Of a DNA stretch of 64,000 bases, positions 14,120 to 22,786 are shown one piece after another. The notes under the pieces were generated by a model that worked only from the letters and a program-made list of their open reading frames with translations, searched no databases and was not told the DNA's origin. The position numbers and the translations under genes are program-made. The stretch's first letter is position 1, and each line of letters starts with the position of its first letter. Source of the DNA: Stenotrophomonas maltophilia (lineage in GTDB: Bacteria > Pseudomonadota > Gammaproteobacteria > Xanthomonadales > Xanthomonadaceae); contig DEZI01000035.1 in the NCBI GenBank assembly GCA_002364755.1, positions 1-64,000 of the forward strand. Direction: 5' to 3'.

Positions 14120-15889
14120 TCAGCCAAAGGTGAAGGCATAGGCCTGCACGCCCGCATCGAGGAACTCGATCTCGAAGCGGTGCGGGCCGACCGTGCCGCG
14201 CTGGCGCACCAGCTGGTACAGACGGTTCTCGTTGACCACGCCGGTGCCATCGGCGCCGACATCGCTGCCGGCATCGGTGGCCGGCAGCGGCTTGCCGTCC
14301 AGCCACACGCGGAAGCGCACCGGCGTGCCGTCCTGCGTCGGTGCCAACACCAGGTGCAGGTCGCGGGCATGGAACTGGAAGGCGAGGCGGCCGCCGGCCT
14401 GCTGCAGCTGCGCGGCTTCATCGGTGACGGTCCAGCGGCCGGACAGGCCCCACTGGTTGAGCGCGAGGCTGGCCGGCAGCGTGTAGTCGAAGGCCACATC
14501 GTTGCGCTGCCCGCCGGGCGAGGCGAAGTGCTCGGCGCGTGCATGGCCCAGGTAGGTTTCCGGAGAGCGCAGGTTCCCCATGTCGGCCTGCGTGGCCACG
14601 CCCTGCAGGTCGGCGGCGGCCGGGTCGGCCGGCGGCGGCAGATCGGTCTGGCCGGCCTCGGTCAGCAGGCGGCGGATCACCTGTTCCGAATGCGCGTAGT
14701 TGCCTTCACCGAACTGGTGGGCGCGGATGTTGCCCTGCGCATCGACGAAGTACTGCGCCGGCCAGTACTGGTTGTTGAATGCGCGCCAGATCGAATACTG
14801 GTTGTCCAGCGCCACCGGGTATTCCACCTTCAGCTGCTGCACGGCCTTCATCACGTTGCGCGGGTCGCGTTCGAAGGCGAACTCGGGCGTGTGCACGCCA
14901 ACCACCACCAGGCCATGATCGCGATAGCGGCGTTCCCATTCGTGGACGAAGGGCATCGCACGCAGGCAGTTGATGCAGGAATAGGTCCAGAAGTCGATCA
15001 GCACGACCTTGCCGCGCAGCTGTCCGGCCTTGAGCGGCGGACTGTTGAGCCAGCCGGTGGCACCGTCCAGAGAGGGCAGGGTGCCTTCCACCGGCAGCGG
15101 CGCGTCGGCACCGGCATTCGCGCCGGCCATCATCATCGGCGGCGCCGCCGGCTGCGCACCGGGCACGGCATCGAGCAGACCCTGTTCGATGCGCGCGGTG
15201 CTCACCGTGGACAGGCGGGTCAGCAGGCCGGTATCCCAGCCCAGCCCGATCGCCACCACCGCCAGCAGCGCGGCAACGCCCAGCATCTTGCGCAGCACGT
15301 CGCCCAGGCCAAGGCGCGCCTGCAGGGCGTTGAACACGCGGCCGCCGATCCATACCGCCAGCGCGAGCGCGGTGGCCGCGCCCAACGCGTAGGCCAGCAG
15401 CAGCGCGCTGGTGCCGACGCTGGCGCCATGCAGGGCAGCGCCCGTCAGCACCAGACCGAGGATCGGGCCGGCGCACGGCGCCCACAGCAGGCCGGTGGCG
15501 ATGCCGATCAGCAGCGAGGTCCCAGCACCGCCACGGCCGGCATCATCCGCAGCATCGGCGCGTGCACTCAGCCGTGCACCCACGCGCTGGAACGGCGCCA
15601 GCAGATGGTCTGCCAGGCGCGGCCAGAGCAGCGCGAGGGCGAACACCGCCATCAGCACCAGGGCCAGCCAGCGGCCGATCTGGTTGGCCTGCGCCACCCA
15701 TTGGCTGCCCACGGCGGCCAGGCTCGCGACCGCGGCGAAGGTCAGCGCCATGCCCAGCAGCAGCGGCAGCGTGCTGCGCACGAAGGAGCGGTTGGCCCGC
15801 GCGAACACGAAGGGCAGCACCGGCAGGATGCACGGGCTGAGCAGGGTCAATACACCGCCCAGGTAGGCCAGCAGCAACAGCAGCATCAT
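14120..15889 (-). CDS. dipZ: DipZ-type thiol electron relay (CcdA + thioredoxin domain)
   Basis: 589 residues. Residues 1-245 are a CcdA/DsbD-like membrane domain with paired cysteines (C20 in LLSPCILPVLPF; another in LLWAPCAGPILG near 140) and several hydrophobic spans. A TlpA-like periplasmic thioredoxin domain follows, with CINC at residues 305-308, then a C-terminal DipZ-type beta-rich domain. It would carry reducing power from cytosolic thioredoxin across the membrane. The start overlaps the msrB stop (TGATG), and msrA follows, so its clients are very probably these reductases. That partnership is inference from the operon. Confidence 0.9.
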   Translation of the reverse strand: MMLLLLLAYLGGVLTLLSPCILPVLPFVFARANRSFVRSTLPLLLGMALTFAAVASLAAVGSQWVAQANQIGRWLALVLMAVFALALLWPRLADHLLAPFQRVGARLSARADAADDAGRGGAGTSLLIGIATGLLWAPCAGPILGLVLTGAALHGASVGTSALLLAYALGAATALALAVWIGGRVFNALQARLGLGDVLRKMLGVAALLAVVAIGLGWDTGLLTRLSTVSTARIEQGLLDAVPGAQPAAPPMMMAGANAGADAPLPVEGTLPSLDGATGWLNSPPLKAGQLRGKVVLIDFWTYSCINCLRAMPFVHEWERRYRDHGLVVVGVHTPEFAFERDPRNVMKAVQQLKVEYPVALDNQYSIWRAFNNQYWPAQYFVDAQGNIRAHQFGEGNYAHSEQVIRRLLTEAGQTDLPPPADPAAADLQGVATQADMGNLRSPETYLGHARAEHFASPGGQRNDVAFDYTLPASLALNQWGLSGRWTVTDEAAQLQQAGGRLAFQFHARDLHLVLAPTQDGTPVRFRVWLDGKPLPATDAGSDVGADGTGVVNENRLYQLVRQRGTVGPHRFEIEFLDAGVQAYAFTFG

Positions 15890-16464
15890 CAGGCTCCAGA
15901 AACAGGGGAAGAACCGAGCGGCACGCGCCAGCCACCGTTGCTGTCCTGCTGTGCCGCGCCGGGCTGGAACAGCAGGGCGGCACCGTTCATGCAGTAGCGC
16001 AGGCCGGTGGGGCGCGGGCCATCGTTGAAGACATGGCCGAGGTGGCCGCCGCAGCGGCTGCAGTGCGCCTCCACCCGCAACATGCCGAAGGTGGTGTCGC
16101 GGTCCTCGCCGACGGCGCCATGCAGCGGTGCCCAGAAGCTGGGCCAGCCGGTGCCGCTTTCAAACTTGGTGGACGAGGAGAACAGTGGCTGCTGGCAGCC
16201 GGCGCAGGTGAAGGTGCCCTGCCGGTGTTCGCGGTCCAGCGGGCTGCTGCCGGCCCGTTCGGTGGCCTGCTGGCGCAGCACCGCGTACTGCGCCGGGGTC
16301 AGCAGCCGGCGCCATTCGGCGTCGGTGCGCATCAGCGGGAACTGTCGAGCCGGGCGGTTCTCGGCGGCGGCCGTGGCGGCGCGGCTGCACGCGCCCAGGC
16401 CGAGCACGCCAGCGGCGGTGGCAAGGCCACCCAGGCCCAGGAGGTGGCGGCGGGTGAGGGGCAT
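15889..16464 (-). CDS. msrB: Exported peptide methionine-(R)-sulfoxide reductase lipoprotein
   Basis: 191 residues. The N terminus MPLTRRHLLGLGG...GLGACS combines a twin-Arg motif with a lipobox, so it is probably a Tat-exported lipoprotein. The MsrB domain has zinc-binding CAGC and CSRC pairs, ESGTGWPSFW, and the catalytic cysteine in LRYCMNGAALLF (Met-Asn-Gly replaces the usual Ile-Asn-Ser). The start at MPLTRRH was preferred over a longer frame that lacks signal-peptide character. First gene of the operon; divergent from a two-component system. Confidence 0.93.
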   Translation of the reverse strand: MPLTRRHLLGLGGLATAAGVLGLGACSRAATAAAENRPARQFPLMRTDAEWRRLLTPAQYAVLRQQATERAGSSPLDREHRQGTFTCAGCQQPLFSSSTKFESGTGWPSFWAPLHGAVGEDRDTTFGMLRVEAHCSRCGGHLGHVFNDGPRPTGLRYCMNGAALLFQPGAAQQDSNGGWRVPLGSSPVSGA

Positions 16465-16516
16465 GGCGGACTCCTGCAAGGGGCGACGGGGCCATGCTGC
16501 GCCTGCCCGGGTCAAC

Positions 16517-16549
16517 GAATCCTCACGCAGGATTCAATTTTTCGTGAGG
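16517..16549. promoter_or_regulatory. Nested inverted repeats, candidate operator between msrB and the two-component genes
   Basis: GAATCCT-CACGC-AGGATTC (16517-16535) is a perfect 7-5-7 palindrome. Overlapping it, CCTCACG (16521-16527) is repeated inverted as CGTGAGG (16543-16549). The site lies in the 144-bp divergent region, and could bind the response regulator encoded at 16609. Seen in sequence; binding is inference. Confidence 0.5.
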
Positions 16550-16608
16550 TATCGGTGGCCGTCCCGCGCCACAATGCGGGCAGCCTCCCCACTGGCCCCG
16601 AGCTGCCG

Positions 16609-17328
16609 ATGTCCGCCAAACGCGTCCTGATCGTCGAAGACGATGCCCACATCGCCGACCTGCTGCGCATGCACCTGGCCGACGAGGGCTACGACGTCGC
16701 CCACGCCGCCACCGGCGATGCCGGCCTGCGCCTGCTGGAGCAGGACGGCCCGTGGGACGCGCTGGTGCTGGACGTGATGCTTCCCGGTGTGGACGGCCTG
16801 CAGATCTGCCAGCGCGCCCGTGCGATGGCGCGCTACGTGCCGATCATCATCATCAGCGCACGTGGCAGCGAGACCCAGCGCATCGTCGGCCTGGAACTGG
16901 GCGCGGACGACTACCTGGCCAAGCCCTTCTCGATGCCCGAGCTGGTGGCCCGCGTGCGCGCGCTGCTGCGCCGCGCCGAAGCCATGGCACAGAACGCGCG
17001 CATCGATGCCGGTGCGGTCGAGGTCGGTGGCCTGCAGCTGGACCCGGTGGCGCGCACCGCCTCGGTCGATGGCAGCGCATTGGAACTGACCCCGCGTGAG
17101 TTCGACCTGCTGCTGTTCTTCGCCCGCCACCCCGACCAGGTGTTCGCACGGATGGAACTGCTCAACCAGGTCTGGGGCTACCAGCACGATGGTTACGAGC
17201 ACACGGTGAACACCCACATCAACCGCCTGCGCAGCAAGATCGAGCTCGACCCGGCCACGCCGCGGCGCCTGCTGACGGTGTGGGGGCGTGGCTACAAGCT
17301 GGTTGACCCGGCCGGGGCGGCGGCATGA
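16609..17328 (+). CDS. OmpR-family response regulator
   Basis: 239 residues. Receiver domain with phospho-acceptor Asp55 in ALVLDVMLPGVDG, acidic pocket VEDD near residue 10, and Lys105 in AKPFSMPEL. A C-terminal winged helix (LTPREFDLLLFFARHPDQVF...HTVNTHINRLRSKIE) binds DNA. The start MSAKRVLIVEDD is the conserved one. The stop overlaps the kinase start (ATGA), making a co-translated pair. Divergent from msrB-dipZ-msrA, which it may regulate; the signal is unknown. Confidence 0.93.
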   Translation: MSAKRVLIVEDDAHIADLLRMHLADEGYDVAHAATGDAGLRLLEQDGPWDALVLDVMLPGVDGLQICQRARAMARYVPIIIISARGSETQRIVGLELGADDYLAKPFSMPELVARVRALLRRAEAMAQNARIDAGAVEVGGLQLDPVARTASVDGSALELTPREFDLLLFFARHPDQVFARMELLNQVWGYQHDGYEHTVNTHINRLRSKIELDPATPRRLLTVWGRGYKLVDPAGAAA

Positions 17329-18797
17329 TCACGCCCAACCTGTGGCAGAAGCTGGCGGCGGTGATCGCCGCGCTGATGCTGATGTGCTGCATGGCCCTGC
17401 TGGCCCTGCAGATGCGCGCCAGCACCCGCCACGAACAGGAAGTGGTGCAGCGGCTGTCGATGGGCCTGGCCGAACACATCGCCCAGCGCAGCGAACTGAT
17501 GGACACCAGCGGCATGCGCGATACTGCGGTGCGCGCGCTGTTCGGCCAGCTGATGGCGGTCAATCCCAGCGTGGAGGTGTACCTGCTGGACGACCAGGGC
17601 CGCATCCTCGGCCACGATGCGCCCAGCGGCCACCTGCTGCGCAACCGCGTCGACCTGGCGCCGCTGCGTCGCCTGCTGGCCGGTGCACCGCTGCCGATCC
17701 TCGGCGACGACCCGCGCAGTACCGGCGGCCGCAAGGTGTTCAGCGTGGCCCCGCTGGTGGTGCAGGGGCGCCAGGCCGGTTACGTGTATGTGGTGCTGGT
17801 GGGCGAACACAGGCAGATGCTGGCCGACGACCTGGCCGCCAGCAATCAGTGGAACACCACGCTGTGGTCGGTGCTGCTGGTGGGTGGGCTGGGCCTGCTG
17901 GCCGGGCTGGTGGCGTTCTACTGGGTCACCCGGCCGCTGCGCCGGCTGACCCGGCGCATCCAGGCCTTCGACATCGATGCGCCCACGCCATTGCCGGCCC
18001 CGGTGCCGCTGCGCACCGGCGAGCGAGACGAACTGAAGATCCTCGAACATGCCCACGCGCAGATGGCGCAGCGGCTGGGCGAACAGTGGCAGCAGCTGCG
18101 CCAGCAGGACCTGCAGCGCCGCGAACTGGTGGCCAACATCTCGCACGACCTGCGCACGCCGCTGTCGTCGCTGCATGGCTACCTGGAAACGATGGCGCTG
18201 AAGGAAGCGACGTTGTCGCCGGAAGAACGCCGTCGCTATCTCGGCATCGCCCTGGCGCAGAGCGCCAAGGTGGGCCGCCTGGCGCGCGCGCTGTTCGAAC
18301 TGGCGCGGCTGGAACATGGCGAAGTGCGCCTGGAGTGGGAGGTGTTCGCATTGCCGGAGCTGCTGCAGGACGTGCTGCAGAAGTTCGAACTGGCTGCACA
18401 GGCGCGCGGCCAGCACCTGCATGCGGACTTCCCGCCGGGCCTGCCGCTGGTGCGTGCCGATCTCGGCCTGGTCGAGCGGGTGCTGACCAACCTGCTCGAT
18501 AATGCGCTGCGGCATGCGCCCGAGGGCGGCGAGGTGCGGGTGCAGCTGCGCGCCATTGAGGGCAGCGTGGAAGTGAGCGTGGCCGACGATGGCCCGGGCG
18601 TGGCCCCGGCGCTGCGCGCGCAGCTGTTCCAGGCGCCGGCGGCACTGGGGGCGCGGCGTGGCGAGAATGGTGGGCTCGGCCTGCTGATCGTGCAGCGCAT
18701 CGTGCAGCTGCACGGCCGCCGCATCGAACTGCGCGAAAGCGCGACTGGCGCACTGTTCGTGTTTGCGCTGCCGCGCGCGGAGAGCGCGGGGCCCTGA
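17325..18797 (+). CDS. Sensor histidine kinase
   Basis: 490 residues. A membrane segment near residues 8-28, a periplasmic sensing region of about 150 residues, a second membrane segment (about 183-205), HAMP, then a HisKA domain with phospho-His274 in LVANISHDLRTPLSSLHGYLE, and a HATPase domain with NLLDNALRHAPEGG, DDGPGV and GLGLLIVQRIV. It is the cognate kinase of the OmpR-type regulator just upstream. The periplasmic loop has no domain I recognise. The opposite orientation of the msr operon makes envelope oxidative stress an attractive but unproven signal. Confidence 0.93.
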   Translation: MITPNLWQKLAAVIAALMLMCCMALLALQMRASTRHEQEVVQRLSMGLAEHIAQRSELMDTSGMRDTAVRALFGQLMAVNPSVEVYLLDDQGRILGHDAPSGHLLRNRVDLAPLRRLLAGAPLPILGDDPRSTGGRKVFSVAPLVVQGRQAGYVYVVLVGEHRQMLADDLAASNQWNTTLWSVLLVGGLGLLAGLVAFYWVTRPLRRLTRRIQAFDIDAPTPLPAPVPLRTGERDELKILEHAHAQMAQRLGEQWQQLRQQDLQRRELVANISHDLRTPLSSLHGYLETMALKEATLSPEERRRYLGIALAQSAKVGRLARALFELARLEHGEVRLEWEVFALPELLQDVLQKFELAAQARGQHLHADFPPGLPLVRADLGLVERVLTNLLDNALRHAPEGGEVRVQLRAIEGSVEVSVADDGPGVAPALRAQLFQAPAALGARRGENGGLGLLIVQRIVQLHGRRIELRESATGALFVFALPRAESAGP

Positions 18798-18811
18798 TAC
18801 GCCGCTGCGCT

Positions 18812-18943
18812 CGCCGGGCATGGCCCGGCGCTACCGGTGTGCGTGGCCACCCGGCCGCCCGTGACGTCAGAGCCGCATGGATCCACGCCATGCGTGGATG
18901 CGCTTCACCGGATCGCCCGACCAGTAGATCCACGCCATGCGTG
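18812..18943. repeat. SMAG palindrome cluster
   Basis: 18812-18834 (minus; CGCCGGGC stem), 18881-18899 (ATCCACGC/GCGTGGAT palindrome without a good GTAG), and 18924-18943 (plus; GTAGATCCACGCC, truncated stem). They follow the histidine kinase stop. Confidence 0.75.
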
Positions 18944-18968
18944 TTTGCGCTTAACCGGAATCGCAGGC

Positions 18969-19037
18969 AAAAAAAGACCCGGCAGAGGGAGGGATCTGCC
19001 GGGTCCGGATTGCATGGGGGGAGGGACCCATGCAATG
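18969..19037 (-). terminator. Intrinsic terminator of the phasin gene, with a second stem
   Basis: On the minus strand a GACCCGGCAG/CTGCCGGGTC hairpin (18976-19005) is followed by seven T (18969-18975). Between it and the gene is another palindrome, ATTGCATGGG/CCCATGCAAT (19009-19037). The main hairpin with T-tract is a strong terminator for the gene at 19053. Confidence 0.88.
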
Positions 19038-19052
19038 AGCGTGGGCGTGACG

Positions 19053-19406
19053 TCAGTGGCTGTTGCCGGTGGCGTCCGCCGTTGAATCTGTCTGGCCCTG
19101 CACCAGCTCGGACCAGGCGCGACCGGCCTGCAGGCCAAGATCGACCACGTCCTGCTGGGCCTGGCCCAGCCGCTGCAGGTTGTCCTGCCACAGCTGTGCG
19201 CCCTTGGGCAGCAACCCGGCCGGATTCTCGCTGCGGGCCAGTTCGCCCAGCCAGCCGCCGGTTGCGGTCAGGTTGCGTTCCATCGCCTTCAGCTGCACGC
19301 CGAACATGCTCTCGGCGTTTTCCAGCGCCAATCGGTTTGCACGCGTTGCCGCAGCCGCCAGCTGGCGGGTGGCATCACTGAAACGATCGGCGAAGGCGTT
19401 GGCCAT
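19053..19406 (-). CDS. Phasin family protein
   Basis: 117 residues, starting MANAFADRFSDATRQLAAAA; a longer frame adds a Cys-rich leader with no family character. The sequence is an amphipathic helix-rich protein of the phasin type (LENAESMFGVQLKAMERNL, then GLLPKGAQLWQDNLQRLGQAQQDVVDLG). Phasins coat polyhydroxyalkanoate granules, but many Xanthomonadaceae phasin-like proteins have no PHA operon nearby and none is seen here. It has its own terminator and is monocistronic. Confidence 0.75.
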   Translation of the reverse strand: MANAFADRFSDATRQLAAAATRANRLALENAESMFGVQLKAMERNLTATGGWLGELARSENPAGLLPKGAQLWQDNLQRLGQAQQDVVDLGLQAGRAWSELVQGQTDSTADATGNSH

Positions 19407-19464
19407 GGCGGCATCGAAAGCGGTTGATGCAATGCAGCATACGCCGATCATGCCGCAATGCAAC

Positions 19465-19494
19465 AAAAAAGAAGAAGGCGCTCAAGGCGCCTTC
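19465..19494 (-). terminator. Intrinsic terminator of queD
   Basis: On the minus strand GAAGGCGCC/GGCGCCTTC-type stem (19474-19494) is followed by TTCTTTTTT. It sits 27 bases after the queD stop. Confidence 0.85.
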
Positions 19495-19521
19495 AGAAAC
19501 CCTTGAGTATCAATGGCTTGA

Positions 19522-19884
19522 TCAGGCGGCCGGGCCGCGGTACCGGCAGCCGGAGGTGCAGGTTTCATGCACGGTGATCTCGCTCAGCGCGGGCAGCAGC
19601 GGCTTCAGCTCCTTCCAGATCCACACCGCCAGGTTCTCGCTGGTCGGGTTTTCCAGGCCGGGGATGTCGTTGAGGTAGTGGTGGTCCAGGCGGTCGTAGA
19701 TCGGCTGGAAGGCGGCTTTGACGTCGCCGAAATCCATGATCCAGCCGGTCTGCGCACCCGGCTCGCCCTCCACCTTCAGTTCCACCCGGAACGAGTGGCC
19801 GTGCAGGCGCGCGCATTTGTGGCCCGGCGGCACGTTGGGCAGGCGGTGGGCCGCCTCGAGCATGAAGACTTTGAAGATTTCCAT
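19522..19884 (-). CDS. queD: 6-carboxy-5,6,7,8-tetrahydropterin synthase
   Basis: QueD converts 7,8-dihydroneopterin triphosphate to 6-carboxytetrahydropterin in queuosine/preQ0 synthesis. 120 residues from MEIFKVFMLEAAHRLPNVPPGHKCARLHGHSF. The zinc ligands are the His in EAAHRL and the pair in LHGHSF. The active-site Cys is in GHKCARLHGH, and a C-terminal HETCTSGCRYRG follows. The start was moved inward from the longest frame to match family length. Monocistronic with its own terminator. Confidence 0.93.
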   Translation of the reverse strand: MEIFKVFMLEAAHRLPNVPPGHKCARLHGHSFRVELKVEGEPGAQTGWIMDFGDVKAAFQPIYDRLDHHYLNDIPGLENPTSENLAVWIWKELKPLLPALSEITVHETCTSGCRYRGPAA

Positions 19885-19955
19885 GGCGCGATTGTACGCC
19901 GGCCCCGCCGCCGCGGCCGTCCCGGTTGTTGGCTTTCCGTAAAGCAATTCTTTCC

Positions 19956-20006
19956 ATCCGGATGAAGAGATGTTAGCTTCTCTTATATCCGTATGAAGAG
20001 ATGTTA
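19956..20006 (+). promoter_or_regulatory. 20-bp direct repeats upstream of the TonB-dependent receptor
   Basis: ATCCGGATGAAGAGATGTTA (19956-19975) recurs as ATCCGTATGAAGAGATGTTA (19987-20006), a single mismatch in 20, with a 31-bp period, close to three helical turns. The sequence is AT-richer than its surroundings and lies 70-120 bp before the receptor ATG. It looks like a tandem operator for one regulator on one face of the helix. The regulator is unknown. Confidence 0.6.
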
Positions 20007-20075
20007 TTGGTCCCGCCAGACCTGGCATGGATTACTGCGGAACTTCCGTCGTCCACTACCACCCCCCACATCGTC

Positions 20076-22715
20076 ATGCCCCAGCACACCCTGCTCGTGG
20101 CGGCCCTGGCCGTCGCTCTGGCCGCGCCTTTGTCTGCCGCCGCCGAAACCTCCGCCGACGCCAGTGGCGAAGCCAGCACCCTGGCCGCCGTGCGCGTCAC
20201 CGGTTCCAACATCAAGCGCACCGACACCGAGGCGTCCAACCCGGTGCAGGTGATCGGCCGCCAGCAGCTGGAACAGACCGGCAAGGCCACCGTCGCCGAC
20301 GTGCTGCGCTCGATCTCGGCCAACACCGGCAACGCCGCCAACGAAACCACCAACAACGGCTGGGCGTCCGGCTCGGCAGGCATCGGCCTGCGCGGCCTTT
20401 CGCAGAAGAACACGCTGGTGCTGCTCAACGGCCGCCGCCTGGCCAACTACGGCTTCCCGGCCGGCGGCCTGTCCGACACCTTCGTCGACCTCAACGCGTT
20501 GCCGCTGGTCGCCGTCGAGCGCATCGAAGTGCTCAAGGACGGCGCATCGGCCGTGTACGGTTCCGATGCGGTGGCCGGCGTGGTCAACATCATCACCCGG
20601 CAGAACTTCGAAGGCGCCGAACTCGGCGGCAGCTTCGGCGGTGCCGACCAGGGCGGCCTCCACGAGCAGAACCTGAAGTTCGTCGGTGGCCTCGGTGATC
20701 TGGATACCGATGGCTACAACATCCTCTTCAGCATGCAGGGCTACAACCGCGAGCGCCTGGACCAGGACGAGCGCAACCTGACCAAGAGCGGCATCTACAG
20801 CGACCAGCCCGGCGGCCGCTGGAACGGCTGGTCGGCCAAGGGCGCGCGCTACCTCATCAACGGCGTCTCGGTGCCGATGCTCGACGCCGACGGCAACTGC
20901 CCCACCGGCACCACCCGCGTCGCCAGCGCGCCGATCGACGGCCTCGCCGGTGATACCTGCGGCTTCAACCAGGCGCCGTACACCACCCTGATTCCCTCGA
21001 CCAAGCGCTACCAGGCGTATGCCAACGGCACCTTCCGCCTCGGCGAGAACGTCGAAGCCTTCGGCGAAGTGCTGTACAGCCAGATCAAGAGCGCCGCCTG
21101 GTTCGGCAGCAGCCCGTTCTTCACCCTGGAAAGCGGCCGTTTCGCCCTGAACGCCGAAACCGGCCTGGCCGAACCGGTGTCGTCCAACCTGCCGGCCAGC
21201 AGCCCGTACAACCCGTACGGCCGCGCGGTGCCGATCGAATACACCTTCTTCGACCTCGGCGGCACCCTCAAGACCAACCGCTCCACCGCCTACCGCGGCG
21301 TGGTCGGCCTGCGCGGCAGCACCGCCGCCTGGGATTGGGAAGTGGCCGCGTTCGGCGCGCGCAGCAGCGAGCGCGAGACGGTGTCGGGCGGCTTCGCCAA
21401 CCGCTGGGCGCTGGCCGATGCGCTGGCCAGCGGCAGCTACAACCTGCTCGATCCGTCGTCCACCCCGCAGTCGGTGATCGATGCGATCAACATTTCCACC
21501 CTGCGCCCGGCCGAATCGGTGCTGCAGGGTGTGGACGCGAAGATCTCCGGCACCCTGGGCCGCACCTGGGCCGGCGACATCGGCTTCGCCGCCGGTGCCG
21601 AATGGCGCCGCGAGAAGCTCGATTCCAACAACCCCTGGCAGATCGACGCCGGCCTGCAGGTACGCCCGGCCATCGCCGAAGTGCACGGCGAGCGCAAGGT
21701 CAGCGCCGCCTATGCCGAACTGAACGTGCCGCTGGCCACGGGGCTGGAACTGTCCGCCGCCGCACGTGCCGATCACTACGACGACTTCGGCGACGCGTTC
21801 TCGCCCAAGCTCGGCCTGCGCTGGCAGCCGCTGGATTTCCTGCTGGTGCGCGCCTCGGCGTCGAAGGGCTTCCGTGCGCCGTCGCTGTCGGAGAACTCCA
21901 ACAGCACCAGCATCGCCTACGGCAGCGTGGTCGACCCGCGTGATCCGGATGTGCCGGGCTCGCGGCAGAACCCGACCTTCTTCACCGTCGGCAACAGCGA
22001 GCTGAAGCCCGAGCGCACCAAGAGCGTGAACTTCGGCGTGGTGCTCTCGCCGTGGGCCAACACCAATCTGAGCGTGGATTACTACCGCATCCAGCTGGAC
22101 AACCTGGTCGGCACCAACAACACCCAGACCCTGGTCAACGACAACGTGGCCGGTGCCGTGCAGCGCGACGAGCGCGGCAAGCTGCTGGCCGTGTTCAACC
22201 GCTACCAGAACCTGAGCGAGCTGAAGACCTCGGGCATCGACGTCGAACTGCGCCAGCGCATCCCGACCGCCGCCGTGGGCGATTTCACCCTGTCCTCGGC
22301 CTACACCCACGTGCGTGACTACCGACGCCCGACCGTGGTCGGCGGCCCGTTGGTGGACTACGCCGGCAGCAACCTCGGCGCCACGCTGCCGAAGAACAAG
22401 GCGACCACCACGCTGGACTGGACCTTCCGCGACTTCACCGCGGCCGTCACCTGGTACTACACCAGCGGTTACGACCAGAAGGCCAGCACCGCCGCCGCGG
22501 CCGTCCAGGACCGCATCGATGCGTACAACCAGTTCGATCTGTACCTGGCCTATGCCGGCATCGACAAGCTGACCGTCTACGCCAAGGTGCAGAACCTGGC
22601 TGACAGGACGCCGCCGTACGACGCCTCGTTCCCGGGCATCCGCGCGCCGTACGACTTCAGCCAGTACGACCTGCGTGGCCGCTACTTCACCCTCGGCTTC
22701 GATTACCGCTTCTGA
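20076..22715 (+). CDS. TonB-dependent receptor, likely peptide-type
   Basis: 879 residues. Signal peptide MPQHTLLVAALAVALAAPLSAAA, TonB-box region TLAAVRVTGSNIKR, plug domain with NTLVLLNGRRLANYG and VERIEVLKDGASAVYGSDAVAGVVNII, then a 22-strand barrel ending in the aromatic RYFTLGFDYRF. The SNIKR...NPVQVIGRQQLEQTG plug style is common to large Xanthomonad receptors of unknown substrate. The start at 20076 gives a clean signal peptide. It is followed after 71 bp by a secreted M14 peptidase, so the pair may take up products of peptide hydrolysis (inference). Confidence 0.88.
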   Translation: MPQHTLLVAALAVALAAPLSAAAETSADASGEASTLAAVRVTGSNIKRTDTEASNPVQVIGRQQLEQTGKATVADVLRSISANTGNAANETTNNGWASGSAGIGLRGLSQKNTLVLLNGRRLANYGFPAGGLSDTFVDLNALPLVAVERIEVLKDGASAVYGSDAVAGVVNIITRQNFEGAELGGSFGGADQGGLHEQNLKFVGGLGDLDTDGYNILFSMQGYNRERLDQDERNLTKSGIYSDQPGGRWNGWSAKGARYLINGVSVPMLDADGNCPTGTTRVASAPIDGLAGDTCGFNQAPYTTLIPSTKRYQAYANGTFRLGENVEAFGEVLYSQIKSAAWFGSSPFFTLESGRFALNAETGLAEPVSSNLPASSPYNPYGRAVPIEYTFFDLGGTLKTNRSTAYRGVVGLRGSTAAWDWEVAAFGARSSERETVSGGFANRWALADALASGSYNLLDPSSTPQSVIDAINISTLRPAESVLQGVDAKISGTLGRTWAGDIGFAAGAEWRREKLDSNNPWQIDAGLQVRPAIAEVHGERKVSAAYAELNVPLATGLELSAAARADHYDDFGDAFSPKLGLRWQPLDFLLVRASASKGFRAPSLSENSNSTSIAYGSVVDPRDPDVPGSRQNPTFFTVGNSELKPERTKSVNFGVVLSPWANTNLSVDYYRIQLDNLVGTNNTQTLVNDNVAGAVQRDERGKLLAVFNRYQNLSELKTSGIDVELRQRIPTAAVGDFTLSSAYTHVRDYRRPTVVGGPLVDYAGSNLGATLPKNKATTTLDWTFRDFTAAVTWYYTSGYDQKASTAAAAVQDRIDAYNQFDLYLAYAGIDKLTVYAKVQNLADRTPPYDASFPGIRAPYDFSQYDLRGRYFTLGFDYRF

Positions 22716-22786
22716 TGCCATCGCCACGGCCGGCCACAACCCGTGGCCGGCCGCGTTGCCGCTGTCCTGTTTCCTGGGGAGTCACC

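Noticed and set aside
13139..15997. 952-codon open frame opposite msrA and dipZ
   Set aside because: Spans two real genes and a SMAG pair on the other strand. Composition is the typical third-position GC artefact.
20004..22739. 911-codon frame opposite the TonB receptor
   Set aside because: Low-complexity Val/Ala/Gly/Arg shadow with no domain.
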